Assembly: GCF_905220415.1 (NCBI RefSeq)
Contig: NC_059537.1
Span: forward strand, 7,447,622 to 7,511,621
Length of the DNA stretch: 64,000 nucleotides
Source of the DNA: Colias croceus
Lineage: Eukaryota; Arthropoda; Insecta; Lepidoptera; Pieridae
Reading direction: 5' to 3'
The notes beneath the pieces were generated by a model, which was not told the origin of the DNA, made no database searches, and worked only from the letters and a program-made list of their open reading frames with translations. Numbering within the stretch: the stretch's first letter is position 1; each line of letters opens with the position of its first letter. Made by a program: the position numbers and the translations under genes. This document shows, one piece after another, positions 44,876-59,800 of the stretch.

Positions 44876-47800
44876 ATGTGAAGACATCACGTGAAAACTA
44901 CCGGTTCGATTTCGATGAAACTTGGTATAATTATACCTTATTATCCTGGGCGTAAAATAGGATACTTTTTATCCTGGAAAAATACGTAGAAAAAAAAATA
45001 ATCTTAATTTTTCAGTTTTATCCATAGACGTTGTTCTGTAGAACCGCGAACACACGTTGCGTATTATTATAGGCCTAGCCGTATTTGGGTCCAATAGATA
45101 TTTATAAGATATCATTTTCAGAGTTACTCAAAATGGAGAAAATATAAACCATCCACGCGAAGACCGACATCCGCGCGGACGGAGTCGCGGGCGGAAGCTA
45201 GTATTATATAAAATTTACATGAGCATAAAATATGGCGTGGAGTGAGTACTACCTAAATACGTAATGCACCTAATTATGACTCAATGTTTAAAAAATTACT
45301 TATTTATTATTTTTTTCCCGAACTATCTCAATAATTGATTTCCAAGTTTATGAGTATTTTTTTTCCAATAAAATATTGAAATGTTGAATGAAATAGGATA
45401 TAATTAATTTAAGATAAGGTCATTTTATTAGAGAAATATTTAAACATAATATGTCTGAGATTAATATGATAGTCAGAGTTGCTAACATTATCTATATTTG
45501 ATGTCAGATAGAGACGGTTAATAAAACCAAAGTTCCTATACTTAAAATTAAGGATTTTTCTCCAAGAACTCATATTGCTGTTACATTTATTACTTTTTGT
45601 TTTAAATACAACAACGCATTTCACAATAGGTTTGCCTTCTCGGACCAGTTATCTTTGCTTTCCGGAACGTCAATTAATTAATCGAGTATATCGACACTCG
45701 ACCCGATTTCAGGAGCCCGAGTTCGGTTGACAATCTCAGTTATCTGATCAAGCACGCTTTCTCTCGCGCCCGCGCATGTCACATACGCCCAATTCTCTCG
45801 TACCTCTATCGGTAACATTCTGACAACCACTTCAAATCATTTCGTCACATTATTTAAATAAAAAACTATTTGTTACACATACTTATTTTACATCAGGCTT
45901 ATGCAACGGTGCGCTAATCTTAATTGATACCAGAAGGGCACATTTAAAACTTTTACATCAGACTCGTTGAGAAAAGAATTTATTCACCAAAATGTTAACT
46001 AGAATATGCGCTAAGTACCTATTATGTAGGTATGTGTGACTTTTACTGTCCAGATGTTTTAATTAGTTTATAATCGATATTTGTATATCTTCCGTTACGG
46101 TTTCATGGGCAATACAAGTAGCGCGTAACGAAAAGCGGCGTAACCGCGTTATGTGAGTTCGCATCATATGCTTATCGGCGAGCTCATGTAAACAACGCGT
46201 GCAAATTCAAGTGGTTGAGTAATACTAATAGCATTATGTAGAGAAGCGTAAATCGCCGTCTCTGCTCGAGTTTGCGCGCTTTTTGTGCGTCTGGCCTGCT
46301 TCCTCGTTAGTTGCGGAGCGCCCATCCATCAGACCCTATCTACTTTATGACAATTATTTATGTTCACTGCGTAGCAAAACTATTTCGCTCACCGTTGAGC
46401 TTTATCGATAGAGCAAAAGTAATGTCCTGCCTTCTCGATACGCTATATCTGATACGGATACGTCTGTTTGTTAAGTGCGCCAGTTGTTTGTGCTAGTTGT
46501 TTTAACGCCTAGGTTATTTGCTGCAAATGTTCTCTGCATTGAATGCCGGTTTCGACATAAATTCTGAGCGGAACTGTGGGTGTAACTGCTGTGCAGTTGC
46601 CTACGGTATACGTGTCGGTATTTATTTTAAACCAAGTGATATATATCAGACTACTTTTATTCCGTTATATCTTACAGGATACAATTTCAATGATATATTA
46701 GATGATCAATGTACTGATACATATTTAAATGTGTGACAATTTAATGTTGGATATAAGCTGCAATATGCCTATACATATGACACACTATGAGTAAATTTAC
46801 ATGAAAATATAAAATAATTAAAACTTCTTAGTTCTTATGTAAGTTTGTATTACATGCGTACGTGCGATTGCATTATCAGAAACAGTCATTTACCGCTAAA
46901 TCTCGTTTGAATCGGAGCAAATCCTGCGATCCGTCGAGCGTCAGATTAACATCCCAAGTCGCGTGTAACACTAATCTGCTTAAATGTCGAAAGGAAATGT
47001 CAGATCGTAAAGTGCAGGGCTCTAAACGTGGCGCGATACAGCTTACCACGTCTCTACCAGGCTTTCAATCACGCGTATTCAGTAGCTTTTGCAAGATACT
47101 AATGTATAGACTTTATCTCATAGACTTACTAATTAACATTTACTTATTTTTTACTTATTTATTCTTTCAATGAAACTATATAAACGTTTGTCTCGTAAAT
47201 ATTGGAATGTGAAATGAGACAGTTAAAGTATTATGATTCAGATCTCAGCGGAATAACTACAATAAAGGCTTAGTTCTTAGTTGCATACAGATATCTTAAG
47301 AGCACCTAATGCCGCCGATCACAGCTGCCTGCCTGCCGCCGATGCTATCAAGGATTGACGCTAAATACGCGCGCGCTGTGACAGTTCCAATATTGAAACA
47401 ATGACGAACTTTGCCTTACGTAATGCCATTTGTGTCCAGCTTAACTGTCACTCAATGAAGGAATTAAAACTGAGTGAAAGTCTACGTAAATGTATGACCA
47501 CACTGCTTAAAAAGATTAGATTAGAATTCTTATAATTGATTGAGGTAAACCCGAGCGTTACTATTATTTTAATTATGCTTTTACTAACTTCAGTTGTTAC
47601 GTGATTATTACCGAATAGTACGTAATGTTTCGAAAGTAATAGTTATCGAGTAGTATTATGCGAACCTGAAATCGAACGTGGAAAATTCACGCTCTGTCAA
47701 GCGATGCGTCTGCTTACTGCTTGTTGCACTTTGCTTTGATAATATGATGCAACGAAAACCCCGAAGTGTGAACTTCTTTATTTCATGCGAAACTACATAA

Positions 47801-50800
47801 CTTAGGTACTCACTTTCTTTATTATACCTTAAAAAGTTTATTAAAGATAAAACATTACCAAAATTTATTCTTTCATAATTCGGACCTCCAAATTGGCATA
47901 AGTAATGGTAGAGCGCATTACCTGCACTAAAACAAAAAACCTTCACCTGGAAGCTGGTAATTGCAATTTCATTCATCTTTCTTGACAAGATGACGTTTCC
48001 AGAAATTTCGTGGCTTTGGATTACATTCGCAAAAAATATAATAACAAAATCATATAACTCAGTTCTAAAAAAGGAGTGAAAAACTATATTATAACATATG
48101 AAGACTTTGTATGGAATAATACGTTTTATTTTTTACTGATTTCGTATTTACTACCACATGCTGTTAATTAGAACTCGACATAATATTTAATAATATGTTT
48201 ATGTTTTACTTCCATTTCAATAAGAAAAAAATTGATATAGCTTCTACGTTGGCAGCTGTCTGCATGTGATCATGTCATTGTGTATGCTTAAATCTACGTT
48301 TAATAAATACAAATTTATTTGGTTAAGTCTAAGAAAAAATACCGTTACGAAAAGTTTGAATAATATTGCGTTTTATCATCATTAATGTCTCAAGGTAGTA
48401 GAAGCGGGGCAATAAGCAAAGAGGGTGCAAGGTAAATTGAGTCATCTCAACACGTGATTGATTACCGAAATGATTGGCATCATCGCGACGTGGATGCAAA
48501 TTTTCGAACTTATTTATTCTCTTCGTTTGCAACGATATTTTTTTAGGTATGCCAAATACATTTTTAATTCCACGTGAGTGCGTATTGTGAGAAATATCCA
48601 GTATGGCTCATATGACAGCCCTTCACTTGTCGGAGTGAACGATTTCGGCCGAAATGTGTATCGGAAGGGACAGTAAGTAGGTATATGCTCTGAATACTGA
48701 CCGTTATAATCCCTCATCAAGCATAACATGTCGAGTGTAAAAGGCATCATTAACGTTTACCGTAAAAAGGCAACCGGAGCAATCATTAAAATCGTAAAAT
48801 ATTGCAAAAAGAAAATAAAAACAACAACGTGTCTCGTTACTCGAGTTTCCGTTGCTACGAAAGTGAACACAATGATGTCAGTTTCGTGATAAAAACTAGA
48901 GCAAAAAGTCTCTATATAAATGAGTGAGGTATACATAAATGTTAGACTTGATACAGCTCATCACGCTTTAGATCATGAGCTTGTTTTAAATTTTAATGCC
49001 TGATTACGTTATCACTTATCTTTACGCGGTAATTTTTTTAATCTGCAGGAAATTCATTGTAGTTTATTTCCATAAATAAAAATATTTTTTAACATTAATT
49101 GTTTAAACAATACGATATACCTAAAGTATGAGGACAAATGGTAAAACATTGTTATTTTACTTCATTGCATGGCTTTCATGTTCATCTTTGTTCACATGAG
49201 AAATTAAAATTTAATGATATTGCTAAAATCGTTTAATCATAATATGAAGCGTCTTACTTGCGAGTTGCGACCCTTCAAGTGTCGTGGAATATAAAATGAG
49301 GCGACCGACTACATACACCCAAGATGATTAATTGCTACAGCTTTGTATGATTGATCGATTTTCTTTCACGGTTGCATTTCACAAAAAATGCTTCAAAAAC
49401 AATCCTTTCGCCTGTACAAACGGTTCTATGGAGAACGTTTTAAAATTCAATTTGTCATATTCAATTCAAATGTTAATATGGAAGAGAAGCGTGCGAATAT
49501 TTAGTGTTGATATACCTACTAAATAAACTTGTCGCAGACATAGTTGTAAATACAATGTAAGAGGTAATAAACTTTAAAGGGACCCGTAAAGGAAAAGAAG
49601 GGACGTAGTACTGGAAAAGAATATCACAAAAATAAGATTTCACCGCATGTAATTACTATCGTGCCACGCAAACTTAAAACTTAGTAAAATTTTCGCCAAT
49701 CCTTTAACCGCTCTTTGTCACGCGAGCTTATTGGCGATTCGTGGGAACTTTGAATATGTTTTTTTAGATTCGTAATAATTGGCTTTATTATAGATAAAAG
49801 GTAAAATAACTAATAGTTCACATCATGTTCAAATAAGACTCGGCAAATATTATAATATACCTAAGCCTAGGTATATGTATGGCCGTATAAACATTGAATT
49901 ACGAATTGCGACAAAGATAACAGATAAGGGATAAATCGTGTGATAATACGATCAAAACAGCTTACTTAAAATATTTATAATAAAATCATTATCTACAAGA
50001 AATATGCATAAGAATGTGTCGATGTTTTCGCATTGAATACGACAAGTGCTCGTTAAGGGAACACGGTGTTTGCCGCATTGGAATTATTTTATCATAATAC
50101 ACTATGGTTATTGTTTAAGAAAGCGATATTATCCAGGCCGGCCGCGCTCCCGGGGCGGTCATTGTGTTCCTATATGGCGAATGTCAAAAGCGTCGTCTTA
50201 ATTATCAGGCGCGGCTATACAATACGGACTCGATTGCGGCCAGATAAGAGCTCTATATCTATCCGAGTATTGAATGCGCACCGGACTCGCGGCCCACTTA
50301 CTGCCTAATAATAACTTCAAGCGTATGTCTCATTGTGTCTTTGATTATTCTGATCTAAGCACATTGAATCGAGATAAGTCTGAATTCGTAACTCACAAAA
50401 CAAAAGAAATTGCAATCGAAGCAAACATCGGAATTATTTAGCGTAATTTATCTATTAATTGTTAAAATTACCGTGTTATAAGTAACTGTGTATTTCCCCA
50501 TTTAAACAATGCTGTAGGCTATTGTGATCGGCAACTTTGAAACTAGATTAACCAGATCGAAGATGGTAGAATATCTGGTTAATCAAGAAATCTTGTAAAA
50601 TTATAAAAAAAAGTTCACATAGAACGCGCAACTGATCCATTTATTATGTCATTTTCTCGGGAAGTGGAAAAAGAACAATACAGCATTAATACAGGGGATT
50701 TCCGATTTCCACGGTAAATAATAATGTATCTGGAAGATTCACCTTTGTTGTTTATAATACAAGGTCAATTTTTCTTACGAGGTATAAATAACAGACTTAA

Positions 50801-53800
50801 ACCACACTAGATATGTCGTCTTAATTAGACCAATCAATAATTGGTACATAGTTATTGATAGTATCAAATAATAAAGCAAACTTTTATCATCGTATTTTTG
50901 ATGAACTTCCTATGTATTACTTTAACGGTTAAAGTAGTTTGAAATATTTTGCAACTAACTATAAACAATGGTGCTGTTAAAATAACCGATATTTATTTAG
51001 TATTTTAATTAAATAAAATGCACATAAAATAAAAAGCCGCGGTTATGAAAGTGAATACTTGAAGGTGAACATGAAACTGTGACCGGGAGCTGCTGCAGTG
51101 AAACCGATACGAGGGGCTTGCGGTCGGGATCTCGTTGAAAACAAGTATAAACACAATAAAAACTAAGCACATCTTATTTCTAATGGAATTCAATATAAAA
51201 CGCACGGAAAAATTACCTCAAACTCGTTAATTTATTCAATTATATTTTAACTGAATGATAATCAGGAAGACTGGTTTGTTGAGTGGTCATGTTTTACGGT
51301 CATTTGTGTTCTACCTCTAAAGTACGTAAGCTTTCTAAGATCCGAGAGAAGTAAACATCCGGCCTTAACCGTTAAGGGGCTAAGGCTCAATCAAATACTT
51401 ACAAATCTTTCCTACTTGTATTACCATTAACATGTGTGTAATTAATACTCGAACAATGCTATATTAATGTATTTTTTATAAAAAATTACTTTATTGTGAA
51501 TTATTTTAAACTAGTTACACATGCCTAAGTTTATTTTTGTGGTAAGATACGTTATAATGACTTAATTTACTAGTATCAAAAATATTCATTTGTACCTGAT
51601 TAGGTACAAGTCTTGACTAGCGCTAAATCAAAACGTATAAAAAACTAAACAAATAATATTATAATGACAACAAAACTAACTGTAGATAACAATAACAACT
51701 CAATTTAGATTTAAATAATGTTTAGTTTATAGGTACTCGTTAAAATATTTTTAAAAATAATACATACCTTAACTGTTTGATTCTTCAGTGGTTTATCGGG
51801 ATCGTGAACGTATTCCAACGTGATGCCATAGAACTGACCCTTATTGATATACGTTATTCGATCATCCTCTCGCCTCTGTGAACTACTGCTCGCTGTCTCT
51901 AAGTGATATTTGAATCCATACGGTGAAAACCTATGGACAAAAAAGGTGTTAACATTAGTTTATTACACGGCAATTCTAATAAACAGGATGAGAAGACAGG
52001 ATACCGGTGTTATTAAGATCTAGATAGCTTTCACAACTCGCACGTTATGAAGTAGCATAGTAGGTAAAATGGCAGCGGCATTTGTTAAAATATAAAATGC
52101 ACAATAAAATCTCGTTTTTAACCATTTAGAAAAAGTGCGATTTCTTCTTTAAGATAGTTATCTTCAGAGATATGCTCGACAATAAAGTTTCCATGAAGTG
52201 TAGCAATAAAAGACCGCAAAAAGTGGAAATCTTAATTGCACCGCCCGCAAGCTTGAATGCGCGTCATTACATAAAGGCGTGGATTTCCAGTTCATAGTAC
52301 GCAATGGAAACTGTATTTTCTCGTGGATTCCTGCGCTTTAAATTAGCGGAAGGAAAATCCCAACAAAATTAGTTAGGATCGCGTGTCGCGCGTCGTTATA
52401 GACTACGTGCGTGAAAATCGCGACAAAATACTTAATTCGGCTCAATACGCGTGCCTCTTCGCGGTCGTCTTGTCTGCGATCTCGGTTCTCTGCCCACGCC
52501 CTCGAAGACACTCAGCGAGGAACGAATGCGATCTACATCATTATCAGTATACTTCATGCTTAAATTACGTAATACGATAAAAAGCTATAAATCGACACGA
52601 AATATTTAATCCAACCATAAATTTATCACTGGAATGTAGATAGTGAGTTCGCCACGACGTAGTTTTCGACTTGTAGTTACACCATTACTTAAAGCCTATT
52701 GAAAACAATTTGGTAAACAATTCTGCTGATGTTTGCGATTTAACCGAGCGGTTACTGATAAAAGCTGTGCAATGCAAACTCGGGCCGACATTGACGGATC
52801 GGTCTCTGCGGCGTTCGCCTATCTGATTCTCTCTCTTATTCCGAACGTAATTTCCATTTGTGACGTGGCTTTCCATTGTCATTGCTGTATTATTTCACTT
52901 AATTTTATTTTTCCTTATGGCAAATAAGTGGAAATATAATAAAAGGACACTCATAAAAATTATACCGTACATCCCAGTAGGCAGATATTTTATCACCTGA
53001 GAGTCAGCCATATTCAGTAATAAATAACATATTGTTTTCCAATGAGCTTCATTACAAATTTCAGTAGCGCAGCGACCGAAAAAATATACTTCCTGCGTGA
53101 AGACGAGAGCCTTTCATGAATAAATCAATCGGTGAGGCGCGGAAATTGATGAGGGCACAAAAAGCCTCGGAACGCAGCGACAACAAAGTACTCGCAATAA
53201 AAACGCACAATGATGCGATAAGAGTCCCGAGCGACGTCCCGCGGGGCCTTGTGTTGCGCCGCCAAATTAGATGCGCATAAATCTGACCCTCTCTTGCATT
53301 ATTGTACCACTTGCTATCTCACAACTTAGGTACCTCTACAGTCTACACCGACCTCTCTTCGTAAATACTTATTTGATTTTAGAGTTTATGAACAAGTAGC
53401 CTGTACTAACGCATTTATCTTCTCTATAGTATTACTATTTCTTACATATTTAACTACTCTATTTTAGATTGCGTGTATAGAATAACGTAACGAACTGAAG
53501 TAAACTATATATTATCTTACTGTACTGAACGATTTACATATTCTTTGTGTTATTTAGGTATATACTTAAATAATGTACATTCGTAGAAATATTGTCGGAT
53601 ATTGTAGAGCAATCACGGTAGGTAGTGAGAAAATATGAGGAATTTAACAGCAGGGAAACTGTAATTATATGTTTTTCTCTCCCACCAACACGCAATGATG
53701 TGATATTTTGAAACTAGTTATGTTAAAAAAAGACATTTCCAAAACAACAGAGCAAATAATATAAAATGCATGTCTTAGGTAATCAACGGAATGCTCTTAG

Positions 53801-56800
53801 TGTAATCATTTTGCGAATATAGACAGCGTGATGTAAGGATCGCGTGCAGTCCGCAATCCTGAAACGTCAGTGTCTGATTGCACTCAGTAATTAGTATCTA
53901 TGATGAATAAATATATAGGGTACCGTAGAGATTAAGGGTAATGTTAATATAAACGTGTTACATCTGTGAAGTACTTCGATAGTATGCCTATCGAAGTACT
54001 ATTAGAGTTCGTTTATAAAGTTAACATCGCAGGAAGTAATTTGAAAGTGGTTGCTTTGTACAAGATACTTTTTGAGATGCTAATCAGATATGACCACACT
54101 AGTCGATTGAGTTACTCGATTTCAAATGCCTTCGTCTATGGTGTATGCATAGACCACAAACGTAAGCGGTACGGAGCGTCCGGCCACGCACTTATTTTAA
54201 CGGAATATTCATCTAGGCGGTAAGTAAAAAAGTAAATAGGTATGTATTACGGCAATACCACTAATAGTTAATCAATAAATTCTTCGACAATAAAACCAAA
54301 ATAACGTAAATTAATAAAGTTTGGACTGAATGCAAGCAAGTAATTATCGTGATAGCAATGCTAATGCACTTATCATGTTAACAACTCTTTCCGCCACATC
54401 AAATCGCCCGTTTATTTGACGATTTGTTCCACGAGCGCAAACACTTAATTGGTTTGCGCAGTTAAGCTTTATACATCTCCAATAAAATAATAACTGTCGA
54501 TAATTTCACCGTCTGAACAAATATTTTTTAGTAACTAATAAATAGAAATACTTACGAGGATGGGAATATCCAATGTGATGCGTGAAACGGAAAAGTTATA
54601 TTTAATAATTAATTAAATACTTACCTACATAATAACTGAACAGAAAATTTAAATAACACATTGCTATTGCTGAAAATAGGAACACTTTAACATAGTGGGA
54701 TATTTTACATTATGATAAGCCGTACAAACGTCGTATAACCACAGACTAATAATAATATACTACGTATACAACAGACGGTTCACTCCATACAAAAAAAGTT
54801 GCACTATGAATTTGCGCAATTAAAGCGCCAGTGGGGAAAAAACGTACTACATGTTCGATTATATCTCTTGGTCTTTTGCTTTTAACACACTAGATGGCAC
54901 GTTAAACTCAGACTTGAAGTTCTTTTCCTTCCAGAGCCACTAGATGGCACTAATGTAAATATATGTACACGTGTCACGTACCTTTTATTTTCAAGTCTGT
55001 GGCGTCAAGTGTCAATCAACATAATAATAAATAGGTACCTACTCGGATTTTTAAATAAACAAAGTAAACTGACTTATTTAGTCACAGAGTACATTAATAA
55101 GACTGGTATTTAGTTCAGTTTATTTACGAGATTCTGTCAAAACCAAAACGAGAAGCTTTGTTTGTTTTCGTTTTTAATTGTTGACTAATATTTTAAAAAT
55201 AAGTGCTAAATATGGTTTATGGATGAACTGTGAGGTTATGTAGAATCTACAGGCAGAAAATAAGCTTTATATGGTAAACTGATATTTTCTCAGAACATAA
55301 ATTTTTACAAACATGATTTTTAATGATTGGTTTATGGATTTGTAACCCAATATAAGATTGTTTTATTACAGACTTATTGCTTACGTTCGCAATAACAAAT
55401 TTGTTCAAGAGAGGAGAAGAATTAATCCATCCCAAATGTAAATAATAATACGATTCTCCACAAAAACATTGTAGACACAAGAAAGGGATTTCTACATTTG
55501 CTACTAAGAAGGATATGGGATCATGAAGGATTTCATCTGTTTTAATACCAGTAAAATGGAATGAGCGCCGCGGCCGTGGCCGTGACTGTGTTTGGTACAT
55601 AAAGAATGACAAACATTCAACTTGAAATTATGAGTGCATTACGGGCAAGGGCACAATAAGTTTCCCTTTGACTAAGATGTACTTAATTTTAAGGAACACG
55701 AAAATGGATGGCTAGAATAGGTATAATCGCATACATAGTATTTATTTCTAGTCTGTTGTATAAATAATCAAAGACTACAAAATATAATGAACTATGTCTT
55801 TAATATTAATTCTACAGTTTACAGTGTAGTGTGTAATCTATTGTATGTGTGCGTCTAGAATATATAGTCCTGTTGTTCTACAGTTTAAGCAGTTCAATAC
55901 AAGCTTACATTCGAGTCAAGTGTTTCATTAACCACCAACCATTGCATGGCAACCCTGCCAGTTTTGTAAATTGTAGTCTACCTAACCTGACTGTTGGTTT
56001 TGATTTGTATCACACAAAAAATACTATACCAAATTTCAAGAAATAAGAATTAAATATTTGATTAAATTTTACTACTATACAGGAGCTTATACATGAAACA
56101 TGACCAAAGCAGGGCTTTGGAGAAAGTGTGTATGGACAAAGACCACAATACATATGGTGCGGACAACTGCATGAAAAGCATGCAGTAAGAGACATTAAAT
56201 AAATAAATAAATAAAACACATTTATTGTCAAGATCATAACACGAGATACATTTATAAACAAAGGAAAAACAAAAAGAAATAAAAAGAAAAATAATTAAAT
56301 AAAAATAATCTTATTCCTAAGAACTGTAATGTGGCAGTGAGTGACCTGATAAATGGAGCCAACTCAGTATATGATGGCAATGTGATTAATACCTTACCAC
56401 CACTGATTTTCAGTGACCCCAAGTGACTATTGGAGTTTCAGTCTAGAATTGTATATAATGATAATTTAACATGAGTATATTATGTGAAAGATATATTTCT
56501 ATTAATATGATAGATACCTACTAATAAATAAATACATCAGTTAAAACATGTAATATAGGTAGCTGGTAGATATAATATCAGTATGTAATTATGTATATAC
56601 TTAATGTAAATAAATAAAATGAAATTATGTATATGTTACCGGAAATGTATGAAATCAAGGAATTGTATACAAATCCTAGTGGTTTAAGGACGCTGTCACA
56701 AATCTGCGTTACTCAAATTTAGGTATCTAACGTCGCCACGTGGTTCGCGGGAACATCACGCTCACGTTATCACGTAAACATAGCGCATTCCATTTTATAG

Positions 56801-59800
56801 ACCATCTTCATACTTGATATTATTTTTAATTTATTACGAATTTTAAAAATTCATTTTTATACTTTTATTAGTAACTAGGTAGGTACAATTATTGTGATAA
56901 GTATGTTAGTAACTAACTTTAAAAAAAGTGTGTGTTTTACAAAACCTCTAGGAATTGTATGCAATATCTAGAAGCTTTTTAAGAAATGTTTAAAATATGT
57001 ACTTTTTTAAGAATTATCATACATATTATTATGTTACCGGCAATGTATTAAATCCGGCATTGTATACAATTCTTAGAAAATATGTATGTATGTTATATGT
57101 ATGTTATTCCGAGTTACGGTCCGAATTAAATAAATTAGATTAGATTATTAATATTTGTCAAACTGGTTAATGGTGGTGGAATGTTGTTCCAACACAGTGG
57201 CATTGTATCGAAAGCTACCCTTGAAAGCTGCTGAGTGGTGCTTGGGTATGGACAGTTTACAGTTTGCAGACCTGGCTAGGTAGTTTAAGGCACTTCGTTC
57301 ACCTACCCATAAGAAGCTACAGCAAATGTGATGCTTCCTTGTGGATTATGTATATCTACAGATCACCCATATTTGGCAATCTCGCTTCACCTAATGGCCT
57401 TGTCTGTTCAAGCCGAAATGAATTAATTACCTACTGCAAAAATTAAATAATTTAGATTACCTGGAAAGGACAAGGAAAATAAACTTTAAACAAGTGTTCG
57501 ACCGATTATTACCAAGTAGGTAAATAAATTAATGACAAGACAAGGTAATTAATGCTAATAATTTCCTAAAGAAAACATATTTTTCAAAATTTTCAAATAA
57601 TAGGTACTTAACTAGATACTAGACTCAAAAGTTTATGATAAGTCAATGAATGATAAATAGAATATGTTTAAGTAAAATGAAGTAGTTTATTTTACAATAA
57701 ATTAATCTTATAAATTACCAACTTTCATTCTGCGGCTTCAACCGTGTGCCTTATTCAATCCCTGTTCCTACCCCTTGAATCCTATATATGCAACAAAATT
57801 GAGATGTCCTTTTTCAATGTAGGTATGTACATATTATATCGAAATTTCCGTCAAAATCGGTTCAGACGCGTGCGGGAATACCTATTTTCTCGTGGTCCCA
57901 CTATTTTGTCCTACTATGACGGAGTAACTTTCGTATTTATCTACAAAACAGAAATGATTTGATTGTTTGTTTGTTTGTATTTGATAGGATCCGAAACTAC
58001 TGGACTGATTTGAAAAATTCTTTCATCATTCGAAGCAAAAATTATACCTACCTGATGAACATAGGCTACTTTTTATAACGGGACAAGTGATAACTGCGTT
58101 AAAAACAACCGACTTCAAACTTGCACTTGCAAAATTTACAAATACCTACAGACAAAAAATGCTCATAAAATAAAAACTACTGGGCCTATCCGAATAAAAT
58201 TTTTATGGGACCAATTCGACACCATCCCGCATCGAACAAAAAAAGAATCACGTAAATCGGTTCGGAGTTAATTACCTCGGAGTAATCGGTGTACATACAT
58301 AAAAAAAAAGAAAAAAATATACCGGCCGAATTGATAACCTCCTCCTTTTTTTTAAAGTCGGTTAAAAATACTTCATTCTTATGGGAATCGATGTCGAAAT
58401 ATTTAATTTTAGGCGCTTATAGAAAAAAAACGCAAAGGATCATTCAAAACCTTTTCTACGGTTTAAATCTCAAAACTTTTTGGTTCATACTTCATATAAA
58501 GGTAATCTGATAGGATTATTTAGAAAATAAAACAAGATGACGTAGGTAGGTATTTAACTTTAGTTTCGATTTATTATCATTAATGATGATTTCTTGATAT
58601 TCTTAACGACGCGGTTGGCGCAGTTGTAAAGTAACTGCCTACTGAGCCGACGGTCCCGGGTTCGATCCCCGGTCAGGGCAAATATTTGTGTGATGTACTT
58701 GATTATTTGTTTTTGGGTCTGGGTGTTATCTATATATGTATTTATAAAATATTATATTATTTGTATACGTAGTATATTATTATTAGTCTGTGATATTATA
58801 TTTATCGTCGTCTAGTACCCACAACATAAGCCTTAATTGAGATTACTATGGGACTAGGTCGATTTGTGTAATATTGTCCTTTAATATTTATTTAAGTATA
58901 ATTTATATATAATTAAATGTGACTAGAAATAATATACTTACTACGGTTTAAGTATAGGTTGTATTGTATCGTAGTATATTATTATTAGTCTGTGGTTGTA
59001 TATTATTTTGTAATGAGATCTTGCAATAAAATATTCACACAATCTCGCAAGTTTTCCGACAATTCATTTTTCGTATGAAAATTATCAATACACTAGGTAC
59101 CTACCTAATATAGGCCGCTACAGGAACGCAGTTTGTAATAATTAATAACGGCTTTAACCACAGAACAGTAAGAAACCCATTTACAATATTTTTATAGGTG
59201 GCAAAGGCAATGAGACTATGTATTAAAAACGTAGTACCTATATTATTATTAGTCTGTGGTCTGTGATATTATTATTAGTCTGTGTTAAAAACGTGAAAAG
59301 TAACGTAAAAAGTCTGTAGTGCCATCTATTATTCGTTTAGCATCGCCAAATCGGAGGAGAATAACTTGTTTATAGTAGTTTCATGAGATGGCGTTGTTTT
59401 CAATATAAACTTTTCTGTAAAATTAGTTAAAATCGAGCGAAAATGAAATTAAATAGGTAGGTTCCATTTACAAAAGTATGTAAAAAATTATAAAAAGCAA
59501 TGAAATTGCAATTAAATCTAATTTTATTTTTTGCTGGTTAAAATGATACACTTAGCGGCATCTATTGGTAGTCGGATGGCATTAATCCTGTTTTGTATGT
59601 AATGAACCAGACATGGTATAACTGTTTAAATAACACTTCAACAATAAATTTTACGATAAAAGAAAAAAAAAAACATTCAATTTTGATATCAACGACGTTA
59701 AAAAGGCAATAGCCTCACAAAACTATTGTTTTGTAAATTCGTTTATTGTTTTTTTATGAATATATTTTAATTGATTTTTAATATAATATAAACTTATAAG

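Noticed and set aside
58609..58680. Functional tRNA gene
   Set aside because: Boxes A and B are present, but the ends do not pair as an acceptor stem and a SINE body follows.
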